A stretch of 64,000 bases of DNA, taken from positions 18,349,254 through 18,413,253 of the forward strand of contig JAQFVV010006197.1 in assembly GCA_028023455.1 (NCBI GenBank), in the 5' to 3' direction. Positions 1-11,223 of the stretch are shown in pieces. This DNA is from Epiperipatus broadwayi. Taxonomy: Eukaryota > Onychophora > Udeonychophora > Euonychophora > Peripatidae. The notes beneath the pieces are model-generated. The model searched no databases. It worked only from the letters and a program-made list of their open reading frames with translations, and had not been told where the DNA came from. The position numbers were made by a program, and so were the translations under genes. Numbering within the stretch: the first letter of the stretch is position 1; each line of letters starts with the position of its first letter.

Positions 1-3000
1 GCACAAATTTATAAGGCTACTCTAAAGTTTTTTTTTATTCTTCTCTATGGGAAAATTAAGATGCTGTATATTATAAAGAATTATGTAAAAGTTATAATGA
101 GAAAAAAAATGTTTGTCCTTTTTAAAGGAAACATTACAAAGTATATAGTTACCAGAACTTTAAAAGAAAGGAAAATTTACCGAATAATAATATGAAAGAG
201 TCATTATTTTTTTTATGAAAAAAAAGAACAGAAAAACTTTCTCTAAGAGAAATTGGAAAATATAAATCTCATATACTTAATAAAATGGATCCATGGAGAC
301 AGAAAAAATTTACTGAATATTTAAATAAAAGTACCTAGAAGATGCATCATAAAAGTCGCACGGGAAAATATTAGCAGAAAATATTAGAAGAGAATATGTA
401 GATGTTTTTCTTTACGTGATTAACTAATAGCATAATTAATAATTGTATTAAATATTATGAAAAACCAAGGATTGTCATCTATGAATATTTATTAAACAGA
501 GCAATAATTGTTTTGCCTTAAAATAGAACATTAAGTGACTGAAGAAGAAATAATAAACATTTTTTTTTTAGCTTTAATATGAACGGTTTTCAAGAAAGTT
601 TGATAAAGAAGTACAGTAAATATAGTTTAAATATTTTACTAATTTATTTTAGAATATAAAATGTTATGTGAGATTAGGGAAAACATATAAACATAAATTT
701 AGTAATATTAAAATTTAAATATAATAGCTTGATAAAATTATAGAAATATTGTTTAAAATAAAGTGTATGGATGTGAATATTATATCTACAAGGATCAATG
801 GGATGGTGAAGCCTACGGAACGCGATCGAGAAGATAAAGATCGTTTGGTAATTTTGATATTTATTTATAATGCATAATGTATTTTTTTAGATCATCTATT
901 GATTAAGAATGAAGTGTGAAAGTTTAAATTATAAATAACACATTTTATACAACATTTTTTGACATATAATGAGATAGGAGTAATTCGGAATATGCATGCA
1001 ATAATTTATTTAAAGTATATTAGTAAAGTATTAAAGATTTTAAGACTTCTCATTCGATAATTTAATATACAAAATTAACAAAGCGTATGCCACACTTGAA
1101 TGAGAAGCTATAAAGATACACAGAAATTATTACACGCTAAGCGCTTTCGAGGTCTTTTGCCTCATATTCATAGCGGTACTGTGAGCTGCAGAATGAAAAA
1201 TAGGGCAAGGGAAACAAAACAGTATGCAAAGCATATGCAAATGAACTAGATAGTCCAACGTTTGGAGATGTCAAAGCAGGTATCTCGTCTATTGAGAAAA
1301 ATGACATCAAGCGGAAAATCAGAAAAGCATATTTTATTAATGGCAATAATAACTCTATCAATAGACGAGATACCTGCTTTGACATCTCCAAACGTTGGAC
1401 TATCTAGTTCATTTGCATATGCTTTGCATACTGTTTTGTTTCCCTTGCCCTATTTTTCATTCTGCAGCTCACAGTACCGCTATGAATATGAGGCAAGAGA
1501 CCTCGAAAGCGCTTAGCGTGTAATAATTTCTGTGTATCTTTATAGCTTCTCATTCAAGTGTGGCATACGCTTTGTTAATTTTGTATATTAAAGTATATTA
1601 ATAATATAATTTAACAGAACAATTGTGTGATTCTTTTGAACTTTCATGTGATAAAGTATTCAGATATTTTAAAATAGTTTGTATATGATTAAATATACGA
1701 GGAAAGTAGTAAAAAGATTTTCTTATAGAACAGTGGAATAGTTTTAAAATAAATGAATTTTATTATTGTTAGTAATGCAGATATGTATTTGTCGATGTAC
1801 AGTATAGAAAAATCTTGAGAAATAAGATCGGATAGTGACTTGGAAGTACTAGTGGAGAGGAAACCAAGATGATGTTTTTTTTAAGAAATAGGAAAAATAA
1901 AGGATTTGGATCATATTTAGTTTTGTGTGATTTCAGTATAGTTAACTAAGCCCTATGACTGAACACATATAGTTTGGACAGTGTTTTTGCATATCTTTAA
2001 AACTTTTTGATGTTATAATAAAGCTGAAGAAATAGCTTTAGCATCGTTCCTATAATAGAGGTTGGTAGACAGGTAAAGGTCACTCCTCTATAGTGTCTTT
2101 TAATTCACTGTGCCATGATTGTCAAGGTTTATGACGAGTAATATTCTAGTTATATTTTGATCCTATGCATCTATCTTCGCTATCCTTATTTTGTGAATCT
2201 GCATCGGTCAGAAAGATATTTTCAAAGAAATAATGAATAAAATAGAACTGAAGATATGTTATCGTTTATGTAAGAATAGTTTATTTGCTGGAATGTATAG
2301 AATTGTGTAACTTTAAAATTGAAAGTCCAAAATATCATAAAGAGAGAAAGAATCATATAATACATTGTAAAATTAATTCGGAAATGAATATAAGATTTTT
2401 TTGAAAAGAAATCTAAACCAAGTATTTAAAAGTGATAATAAAATTTGAATGAATTTTTTGTTAAAATAATATTTAGAAAATAAGTATTGCATATTTATTA
2501 AGAAAATAGTTCAATAAGGTATAATAAACATATACTTGTGCATGGTATGTTAATAGTTGTAATTATATCATCCGAAGTAAGGCTTGAATGAGAATATTAG
2601 GATTAATAAACATCGGAGAATGAACAATAAAAAACCTAATACCGAATGTAGAACAATGTTTTGACTTTGTAAGATTCCATACAACCAATATAAAACTAGA
2701 AATTTGTTATTTTGTAGAATTTTACTACGAATGTAAATTTTGTAAAAAAAAAATATAATTTTAATAATATTAGGGATGCAAAGTGTTTGTGATAAGCATA
2801 TAAGAAATGCATTTTGTAATAAGCTAACCATAATAATAAATCAAGTAATAATACTGTATTTTCTTAAGTGTTTAAAAGATAAGATTTAACTAGGAAAAAT
2901 AAATAGTATTTTGATTTCATTTTATAAACTAATAAACTAAGTTGAGATAGGAGAGTAAGGGATATCCAATGTATATAGTGTAAAAATATTGTTAATTTAT

Positions 3001-3901
3001 TTATGTTGTTAATAAACTTTGTTTTAAATTTATTTTAAAGTTTTGTGTCCGCGTTGTTATTTCTCCACATGGATGCATGAAATCACGATACATTTATAAT
3101 TGAAACAGACATATAAATTTTGCACAAAAGGTAAACATAAAAGTGTTATAATAATTTTGAGAATTTATTGGTATGTTAAAATTAAAAGATCATAATTTTA
3201 TATTATTTATTGGTCATAAGTCGGTTGCCACAATATTACATTAAATTATATGCTAATGTTGCCACACGTATTCTGTTGTCAGATTATTAAAATACTACCA
3301 CGTACGTATTTATTTATTTCATTTTAGGAAGAAATAAGATTATATTATATTATTATTGTTATTATTATTTTTATTATTATTAGTTGCTGTGTAGTAGATT
3401 ATGACATAAAATTCCCTTTTCATATTTTACTACCGTAATTTTAAATCAGTTAGAATACAATTTATGAACCTGAGATTTTATTTTATTTTACTTCATTTTA
3501 TTTAATTGAGCTAGATTCTTGTTATAAAGAAGATTAAGATATGATTATTATTTTAATCGTAGTGAATAGAGCTTAGAAAGTCGTAAGAATACTATGAGTT
3601 AGTTATTTGGTATAGTAAAAAGGGGGAATAGTGTTCTTATGCCATTGAGGTAGTATCGTGTGGATAATGTCTCAATGTAGTCTATCTCGTTCCCCGTATT
3701 GTCACTCCATGTCTCATGAAAATAGTAAATATTTGTTAATTCATTTTAAAATTGAACCGTATTTGTATTTTAGAAATTAGAGCTAGTAATCATTTTAATT
3801 AATGCTGAATATTTCATTTATTTATTTGTTAACTGAGCTAGAACCCGGAATATTCGTAATAAACAATATATTTTGGGGTGAGGATGCGCGGGGGGAGGTT
3901 A
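1..3901 (+). mobile_element. Left LTR (5' end outside window) of a giant-LTR Ty3/Gypsy-like element
   Basis: This stretch is repeated almost base for base at 7791-11115; position 1 equals 7791 and both copies end in the same G-rich run followed by ggtta. Only scattered substitutions, short indels and one 567-bp insertion (1023-1589) separate the copies. The right copy begins about 1.25 kb earlier, at the polypurine tract, so the left LTR is cut by the window edge. I see no convincing protein in it. The high similarity implies a fairly recent insertion (inference). A full length near 4.6 kb is very long for an LTR. Confidence 0.8.
1023..1589. mobile_element. Foldback (long inverted repeat) MITE-like insertion inside the left LTR
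   Basis: The right LTR lacks this block: around 8805-8825 the sequence runs straight through aaagtatatta. In the left LTR those 11 bp occur on both sides of the block (1012-1022 and 1590-1600), the signature of a target-site duplication. The insert is a near-perfect hairpin: arm 1061-1295 is the reverse complement of 1358-1592, with about 62 bp between (1296-1357). Open frames on either strand are mirror images of the arms and are not genes. No transposase is encoded, so it would be moved in trans. The superfamily cannot be assigned. Confidence 0.8.
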
Positions 3902-4591
3902 GATTGTGATCGCCCAACGTGTTGCACGATGTGTAGTTGGAACTACAATCGATAGGTTGGATTCAACTAACAGAAGGTTAAATTTTGCTCTTCCAATGAG
4001 ACTGCACGATGTGTAGTGGAGTTACATATAGTTTAGTATTTGAATTTGTTCATGTAAATCGGGAGATTGTCAATAGACATATTTTACAGAAGTAGATAAT
4101 TTCATATTTGATTATAGAAATAATTATTAGGATTTAGTTATTAAAGTAAACTAAGTATTTGTTATTAAAATAATTTCAATTTTATGTGGTAGATAATCTG
4201 ATTGTTAAAAAAAATCGTACTATACTATTGTGGGTCAATTGACAAACAAAATTTAAAATATGCATATGTGGCTAACGATTATTGGTATTTAATATGACCA
4301 TGTCAATTATTGAAGTATTATTGAAAAATATATTTGAAAGTGTTTTAATTTGTGCAAAATATTTGTGAATCATGCATGTGGGAAATGATGTTGTGACACA
4401 TATAATTTTAATTGTTATTGTTATTATAATTAGTTAGATAGTATAGGGTGTATAGAAGGTATTGTCTATAGTTATTGTGGGTGATGGTTGGATGAGATAA
4501 AAGAACTGGTAAGAAACTATTTTATGAGAAGTTAATAGTAACATATTATTGGGATATTAAATTTTGAGGAAAAAGTATTATAAAGAAAAAA
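3902..4591 (+). other. Primer-binding-site-like sequence and untranslated leader of the giant-LTR element
   Basis: Just after the left LTR ends, 3911-3921 reads CGCCCAACGTG, matching the core of the lysine-tRNA-type primer binding sites of many Gypsy elements and retroviruses, although the usual TGG start is imperfect. A short motif (tgcacgatgtgtag) occurs twice, near 3923 and 4002. The remaining leader up to the gag ATG is AT-rich and holds no open frame of note. Confidence 0.5.
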
Positions 4592-6070
4592 ATGGATAAT
4601 CAAGATAACAGTTCAGTAGAGGAAATATCTGAATTCATTGTGGATAGTAGTTGTGAGGAGGAAAGGGAAGCGGAAGAGACAATTAATATAGAAACAATTA
4701 CAGATATTGTACAAATTACAGATGACGAAATAAAAGGAGAAGAAAAGATTAGGGAATTAAAAATAGAGGAAGAAGAAGTAGTCACACATAAAAGAGATGT
4801 AGATAGCTTCTTATTGTCTCAAATAATACTGATGATAAAAGAGATTCGAGAAGATAATAGAAAAAATAGAGAAGAGATTCAAGAAGATAATAGAAAAATT
4901 AATGAGAATCTAAGAAGATATAGAGAAGAGATTAATGAGAATCTAAGAAGATATAGAGAAGAGATTAATGAGAATCTAAGAAGATATAGAGAAGAGATTA
5001 ATGAGAATATAAGTAGAAATAGAGAAAAGAGTAATATAAATCATATTAATGAAGAAATTAGAGTTATTAAGGAAGAGGTAATTCAGACTAAAATAAGTAG
5101 TCAATATGTTGAAATAATTAATACAGATTTGGAAAAGAATCAAGAATCTATTAATTTAATTAGTGAAAATGTGGTAGATGACAAAGAAATTGTAGAGACT
5201 GTAGATGAAGAAAATCCACAATTCATTAAGATAGTTAATAAAGATATTAACTTATGTACTAATTGGACACCAGAAAACATAGATTTTATTAAATTAGGAG
5301 ATAAAGATAGATATAATGATGTATCATTTGTTAAGATAGCAGATAATGAGTTAAGAAAAGATGAGTCTTATATTAAATTAGCCAGGAAAGAAACCAAGTT
5401 ATTTATTGAAAAAACTATTATAGATAATGAAATGATTTATGAAGAAAAGGAGATTCATAAAAAATCTATTGAAATAATTAATAGTAGTAATGAATTATAT
5501 AAAAGAATACTGAAAAATCCCAAAGAGTATTTTAAATTGACTAATGAAATGATAGGGGTGAGTAAATCCTATGAAAGATTAGTTGGTGAAAGAACTATAG
5601 ATCAAATTAATAGTTTTAAAAAATATTATATTGATGATAAAAGATTTGGTAAATTTACAAAGATAATATCAAATTCTTCAGAGCAAAAGTATTTAAAGTT
5701 GTTGGAACATGAGTTACCAAAAATTATCAATAAAAGTAGTAATAAATTTAAAAATAAAAGGCAAGAGGTGATATCTAAATGTAGTGTTAATGATAGAAAT
5801 ATTCATTTACAATTTGATATTTCTAAAGAAATATTGTTTCAAGGAATTAGAAACTTGATACCTAATAGTGAATTTATAAGAGAAAAATTTAATCGGAATA
5901 GAGATTTAAGCAAGATAAAAGTAAGACTTAAATGTCTAAAGCATGAGAAATTCATAACAGATTTTCTTAAGAATAATTTTAATAAAGGAAAGAAGATAGG
6001 AAAAGCTAAGGTGAGACTTAAGGAAGGTGAGAGAGAATTAAAGTTTAGATTTAAAAAAGAAAATACCTAA
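4592..6070 (+). CDS. Gag-like coiled-coil protein of the giant-LTR element (492 codons, intact)
   Basis: This is the longest open frame in the window. It starts at an ATG preceded by an A-rich leader (aaagaaaaa) and ends in TAA. The N-terminal ~75 residues are acidic; residues ~75-170 are a charged coiled coil built on an 11-residue repeat (core INENLRRYREE) with three exact DNA copies. The middle is mixed, with recurring F(I/V)KI-type segments. The C-terminal ~80 residues are strongly basic (for example KIKVRLKCLK and KAKVRLKEGE), suitable for nucleic-acid binding. No CCHC zinc knuckle, protease or RT motif is present. Its place between LTR plus primer site and polypurine tract makes it the gag position. 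Gag function is inferred from position and coiled-coil character, not from a recognised domain. The frame is intact although pol is gone. Confidence 0.75.
   Translation: MDNQDNSSVEEISEFIVDSSCEEEREAEETINIETITDIVQITDDEIKGEEKIRELKIEEEEVVTHKRDVDSFLLSQIILMIKEIREDNRKNREEIQEDNRKINENLRRYREEINENLRRYREEINENLRRYREEINENISRNREKSNINHINEEIRVIKEEVIQTKISSQYVEIINTDLEKNQESINLISENVVDDKEIVETVDEENPQFIKIVNKDINLCTNWTPENIDFIKLGDKDRYNDVSFVKIADNELRKDESYIKLARKETKLFIEKTIIDNEMIYEEKEIHKKSIEIINSSNELYKRILKNPKEYFKLTNEMIGVSKSYERLVGERTIDQINSFKKYYIDDKRFGKFTKIISNSSEQKYLKLLEHELPKIINKSSNKFKNKRQEVISKCSVNDRNIHLQFDISKEILFQGIRNLIPNSEFIREKFNRNRDLSKIKVRLKCLKHEKFITDFLKNNFNKGKKIGKAKVRLKEGERELKFRFKKENT
4898..5029 (+). repeat. 33-bp in-frame tandem repeat in the gag-like ORF
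   Basis: Three exact 33-bp units (4898-4930, 4931-4963, 4964-4996) and a diverged fourth (4997-5029) encode the 11-residue unit INENLRRYREE. Older, more diverged units (EDNRKNREEIQ-like) lie just upstream from about 4840. An 11-residue period fits a hendecad coiled coil, and identical units suggest recent expansion by unequal exchange or replication slippage. Confidence 0.9.
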
Positions 6071-6152
6071 TGATTAAGACAAATAATTCCTAAATAAGAT
6101 GTGTATTTAATAATATATTATAACCTTATTTTTTTTTACAGAACAAATATAA

Positions 6153-6329
6153 ATTTTAAATGTTAGCAACCTACAAAGAAATCAATTTAGAAAATTTCTA
6201 GAATTATATGAAGGTCCGTACAAGATTTTTAGAAAAGTGGGAGAGAATGCTTTTGTATTAACTACACCAGATGGTGAAAAAGGGACATACAACGCTAGAA
6301 GTTTAATCCCATACCCATCAGAAGTGTAG
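6153..6329 (+). pseudogene. Remnant of the Ty3/Gypsy integrase C-terminal domain
   Basis: In one frame this stretch reads through motifs typical of the end of Ty3/Gypsy integrase: FLELYEGPYKIFRKVG, then NAFVLTTPDG, then KGTYNARSLIPYP, followed by a stop at 6327-6329. In full elements this tail follows RNase H and the integrase core; here it lies only about 80 bp after the gag stop. No protease, RT, RNase H or integrase core is present, so an internal deletion of nearly all pol is inferred. A T-rich acceptor-like sequence ending in acag lies just upstream at about 6127-6141. Confidence 0.75.
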
Positions 6330-6526
6330 AAAATTTTTTTATAAGTATTAATAGTTCAAAGTCTGAGTTTAGTGTCCAGATATTATATAAATTTGTATAG
6401 CAAACAGTGTATTCTGTTGTATTGAGTAGTATAAGATGGAATTTGGTTGTAGCAGATAATAAAATGAGGAGTATTAATGAATAAAGTAGGTATTAAACTA
6501 GATGTTTAATTTAAAATTTTTTATTC

Positions 6527-6537
6527 GAAGGGGGAAG
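6527..6537 (+). other. Polypurine tract at the start of the right LTR
   Basis: The run gaagggggaag directly precedes the point where the right LTR is judged to start (AGTTATGTGCCC). This is the expected plus-strand priming site. The LTR start AGTTA and end TTA resemble the termini of insect gypsy-group elements rather than the usual TG...CA. Confidence 0.6.
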
Positions 6538-9500
6538 TTATGTGCCCTTATCTATAGGTCATAATAAGGTAGAATGGTCAATTGCTAAAAAATTTTAAAT
6601 TTTAAGATATGTTTGTATGATATATAAATAATAGTAGGATAATTAGATTTTATAGTACAATTTAAGGCTGAAAATACCTGGTATATAAAAGTGTAATGGA
6701 TTATTTAAAAGGAACAGTTAAATAAAGCTTAATTATATCCTTGCTTATGGTTGTAAAAGCTGGCCATATAAAATAACACAGCTATAAATAGTTAAAAGTA
6801 TATTAATAATTCGAGTATGATATTTTAAAACTAATAAATTAAATAAATGCTATATGTAATGTTATAATTATATTTAATAGTCAAAATTAATCTAATATAT
6901 TTTAAAATAAACTTTAGGATGGTGAGAATTATATTTAGTTCTACATTTTTAAATTATTTTCCAAATTTTTATAAAATATATCAGTTTTGGTAATTTAGAC
7001 CGAGACTTAAATTAAAAAATCATCTGTTAAAGTTAGTAATCATGTGACTGTATATTATATACCTTCACACACACGCTTGTTAGAATAATAATAAAGTTTG
7101 TGAATTATGAAACTAAATATAATTGCTATCGATCCTTAAAGTAAAAGTTGAAATATTAAATATTGTTTTAATAATTGTTTTTAAAGTTTAAATGATTTTG
7201 ATAAAACTATAATTGAATTTAAAAATACTATTCTAAGTAATATTTAAGACATGACGTCATAAATTCTTTATTTTAAAAGGGTTTAATCTATTATAAAACT
7301 AAAATGTGTAAATTTGTTCGCGCTAAAAAAGTCATTAACCAATCAACGGAGGTAATTTTAGCAGACAAAATATAAGAATTAGACGAAGCGGGAGAAAGTA
7401 ATGTGTAAGTGAAGGAGGAAGTAACATATTTTTTAGCTGGATAAGACCGTAAGCTAGAAAAGTGATATAATTTTAAAATTTTGTATTTATTTTAAAAGTT
7501 TTTTTTAACATATAATATTTTGACTGCCTTTACATGAAGGGCTAATTTTTAAAAGTTTTCTTGCCAGTGATTTTATTCAAGTTTAGCCAAAACCTTGCAG
7601 TAAAAATGGAAGTACTAAAGGAAAAAATACCTAAAAATATTGCTAAAGGAAAAATATTTGTAAAGTGCCTCGATACAGCTTTATTTATGCTCAACCAGAA
7701 ACTTATTATTGTAACTCAGAGGAATATAATTTGGACGCTATACGGAAAACTTAAAAGAGAAGTTATTTGCCGTCAGGAAAAAATTATGACGCACAAATTT
7801 ATAAGGCTACTCTAAAGTTTTTTTTTATTCTTCTCTATGGGAAAATTAAGATGCTGTATATTATAAAGAATTATGTAAAAGTTATAATGAGAAAAAAAAA
7901 TGTTTGTCCTTTTTAAAGGAAACATTACAAAGTATATAGTTACCAGAACTTTAAAAGAAAGGAAAATTTACCGAATAATAATATGAAAGAGTCATTATTT
8001 TTTTTATGAAAAAAAAGAACAGAAAAACTTTCTCTAAGAGAAATTGGAAAATATAAATCTAATATACTTAATAAAATGGATCCATGGAGACAGAAAAAAT
8101 TTACTGAATATTTAAATAAAAGTACCTAGAAGATGCATCATAAAAGTCGCACGGGAAAATATTAGCAGAAAATATTAGAAGAGAATATGTAGACGTTTTT
8201 CTTTACGGGATTAACTAATATCATAATTAATAATTGTATTAAATATTATGAAAAACCAAGGATTGTCATCTATGAATATTTATTAAACAGAGCAATAATT
8301 GTTTTGCCTTAAAATAGAACATTAAGTGACTGAAGAAGAAATAATAAACATTTTTTTTTTAGCTTTAATATGAACGGTTTTCAAGAAAGTTTGATAAAGA
8401 AGTACAGTAAATATAGTTTAAATATTTTTTACTAATTTATTTTTAAATATAAAATGTTATGTGAGATTAGGGAAAACATATAAACATAAATTTAGTAATA
8501 TTGAGATTTAAATATAATAGCTTGATAAAATTATAGAAATATTGTTTAAAAATAAAGTGTATGTATGTGAGTATTATATCTACAAGGATCAATGGGATGG
8601 TGAAGCCTATGGAACGCGATCGAGAAGATAAAGATCGTTTGGTAATTTTGATATTTATTTATAATGCATAATGTATTTTTTTTAGATCATCTATTGATTA
8701 AGAATGAAGTGTGAAAGTTTAAATTATATGTACACATTTTATACAACATTTTTAACATATAATGAGATAGGAGTAATTCGGAATATGCATGCAATAATTT
8801 ATTTAAAGTATATTAATAATATAATTTAACAGAACAATTGTGTGATTCTTTTGAACTTTCATGTGATAAAGTATTCAGATATTTTAAAATAGTTTGTATA
8901 TGATTAAATATACGAGGAAAGTAGTAAAAAGATTTTCTTATAGAACAGTGGAATAGTTTTAAAATAAATGAATTTTATTATTGTTAGAAATGCAGATATG
9001 TATTTGTCGATGTACAGTATAGAAAAATCTTGAGAAATAAGATCGGATAGTGACTTGGAAGTACTAGTGGAGAGGAAACCAAGATGATGTTTTTTTTTAA
9101 GAAATAGGAAAAATAAAGGATTTGGATCATATTTAGTTTTGTGTGATTTCAGTATAGTTAACTAAGCCCTATGACTGAACACATATAGTTTGGACAGTGT
9201 TTTTGCATATCTTTAAAACTTTTTGATGTTATAATAAAGCTGAAGAAATAGCTTTAGCATCGTTCCTATAATAGAGGTTGGTAGACAGGTAAAGGTCACT
9301 CCTCTATAGTGTCTTTTAATTCACTGTGCCATGATTGTCAAGGTATATGACGAGTAATATTCTAGTTGTATTTTGATCCTATGCATCTATCTTCGCTATC
9401 CTTATTTTGTGAATCTGCATCGGTCAGAAAGATATTTTCAAAGAAATAATGAATAAAATAGAACTGAAGATATGTTATCGTTTATGTAAGAATAGTTTAT

Positions 9501-11115
9501 TTGCTGGAATGTATAGAATTGTGTAACTTTAAAATTGAAAGTCCAAAATATCATAAAGAGAGAAAGAATCATATAATACATTGTAAAATTAATTCGGAAA
9601 TGAATATAAGATTTTTTTTTGAAAAGAAATCTAAACCAAGTATTTAAAAGTGATAATAAAATTTGAATGAATTTTTTGTTAAAATAATATTTAGAAAATA
9701 AGTATTGCATATTTATTAAGAAAATAGTTCAATAAGGTATAATAAACATATACTTGTGCATGGTATGTTAATAGTTGTAATTATATCATCCGAAGTAAGG
9801 CTTGAATGAGAATATTAGGATTAATAAACATCGGATAATGAACAATAAAAAACCTAATACCGAATGTAGAACAATGTTTTGACTTTGTAAGATTCCATAC
9901 AACCAATATAAAACTAAAATTTGTTATTTTGTAGAATTTTACTACGAATGTAAATTTTGTAAAAAATATAATTTTAATAATATTAGGGATGCAAAGTGTT
10001 TGTGATAAGCATATAAAAAATGCATTTTGTAACAAGCTAACCATAATAATAAATCAAGTAATAATACTGTATTTTCTTAAGTGTTAAAAAGATAAGATTT
10101 AACTAGGAAAAATAAATAGTATTTTGGTTTCATTTTATAAACTAATAAACTAAGTTGAGATAGGAGAGTAAGGGATATCCAATGTATATAGTGTAAAAAT
10201 ATTGTTAATTTATTTATGTTGTTAATAAACTTTGTTTTAAATTTATTTTAAAGTTTTTGTGTCCGCGTTGTTATTTCTCCACATGGATGCATGAAATCAC
10301 GATACATTTATAATTGAAACAGACATATAAATTTTGCACAAAAGGTAAACATAAAAGTGTTATAATAATTTTGAGAATTTATTGGTATGTTAAAATTAAA
10401 AGATCATAATTTTATATTATTTATTGGTCATAAGTCGGTTGCCACAATATTACATTAAATTATATGCTAATGTTGCCACACGTATTCTGTTGTCAGATTA
10501 TTAAAATACTACCATGTACATATTTATTTATTTCATTTAGGAAGAAATAAGATTATATTATATTATTATTGTTATTATTATTTTTATTATTATTAGTTGC
10601 TGTGTAGTAGATTATGACATAAAATTCCCTTTTCATATTTTACTACCGTAATTTTAAATCAGTTAGAATACAATTTATGAACCTGAGATTTTATTTTATT
10701 TTACTTCATTTTATTTAATTGAGCTAGATTCTTGTTATAAAGAAGATTAAGATATGATTATTATTTTAATCGTAGTGAATAGAGCTTAGAAAGTCGTAAG
10801 AATACTATGAGTTAGTTATTTGGTATAGTAAAAAGGGGGAATAGTGTTCTTATGCCATTGAGGTAGTATCGTGTGGATAATGTCTCAATGTAGTCTATCT
10901 CGTTCCCCGTATTGTCACTCCATGTCTCATGAAAATAGTAAATATTTGTTAATTCATTTTAAAATTGAACCGTATTTGTATTTTAAAAATTAGAGCTAGT
11001 AATCATTTTAATTAATGCTGAATATTTCATTTATTTATTTGTTAACTGAGCTAGAACCCATAATATTCGTAATAAACAGTATATTTTTGGGGTGAGAACG
11101 CGCGGGGGGAGGTTA
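6536..11115 (+). mobile_element. Right LTR (~4.6 kb) of the giant-LTR element
   Basis: From 7791 onward this matches window positions 1-3901 closely; 6536-7790 would correspond to the part of the left LTR lying outside the window. The end is set where the two copies diverge after ggtta (3901 and 11115). It contains palindromic TGACGTCA, a CCAAT box and several poly(A)-signal-like AATAAA motifs. A 70-codon open frame from ATG 7606 to about 7815 has no recognisable similarity and is probably chance. The target-site duplication cannot be checked because the left flank is outside the window. Confidence 0.75.
7251..7349 (+). promoter_or_regulatory. Candidate LTR promoter elements (CRE-like and CCAAT)
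   Basis: The right LTR holds the palindrome atgacgtcat (7251-7260), a perfect CRE/ATF-type site, and aaccaatcaacgg (about 7338-7350), a CCAAT box in good context. Both stand out in an otherwise AT-rich LTR and could form its U3 promoter. No transcript evidence is available. Confidence 0.3.
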
Positions 11116-11223
11116 GAATATAAAACATTCGGAGACCCTTTTATACTTACTTATACATAGTAATAATCGAGTTTTTGAAATTTTAATAACAAACGTTAAA
11201 CAACAAGGTGTCTTACATATGTA

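Noticed and set aside
1137-1516. Open frames on the minus (1137-1391) and plus (1262-1516) strands with nearly the same protein sequence
   Set aside because: They are the two arms of the foldback hairpin read in opposite directions; no start context, motif or codon pattern supports a gene.
2568-2831. LTR open frames (2568-2831, 9438-9710, 9781-10044)
   Set aside because: AT-rich low-complexity frames that are not kept the same length between the two LTR copies.
4600-4785. Minus-strand Ser-rich open frame
   Set aside because: Antisense shadow of the gag-like ORF.
7561-7815. Plus-strand frame in the right LTR (ATG at 7606)
   Set aside because: No recognisable motif; the left copy is cut by the window, so conservation cannot be judged. 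Kept only as a note in the LTR entry.
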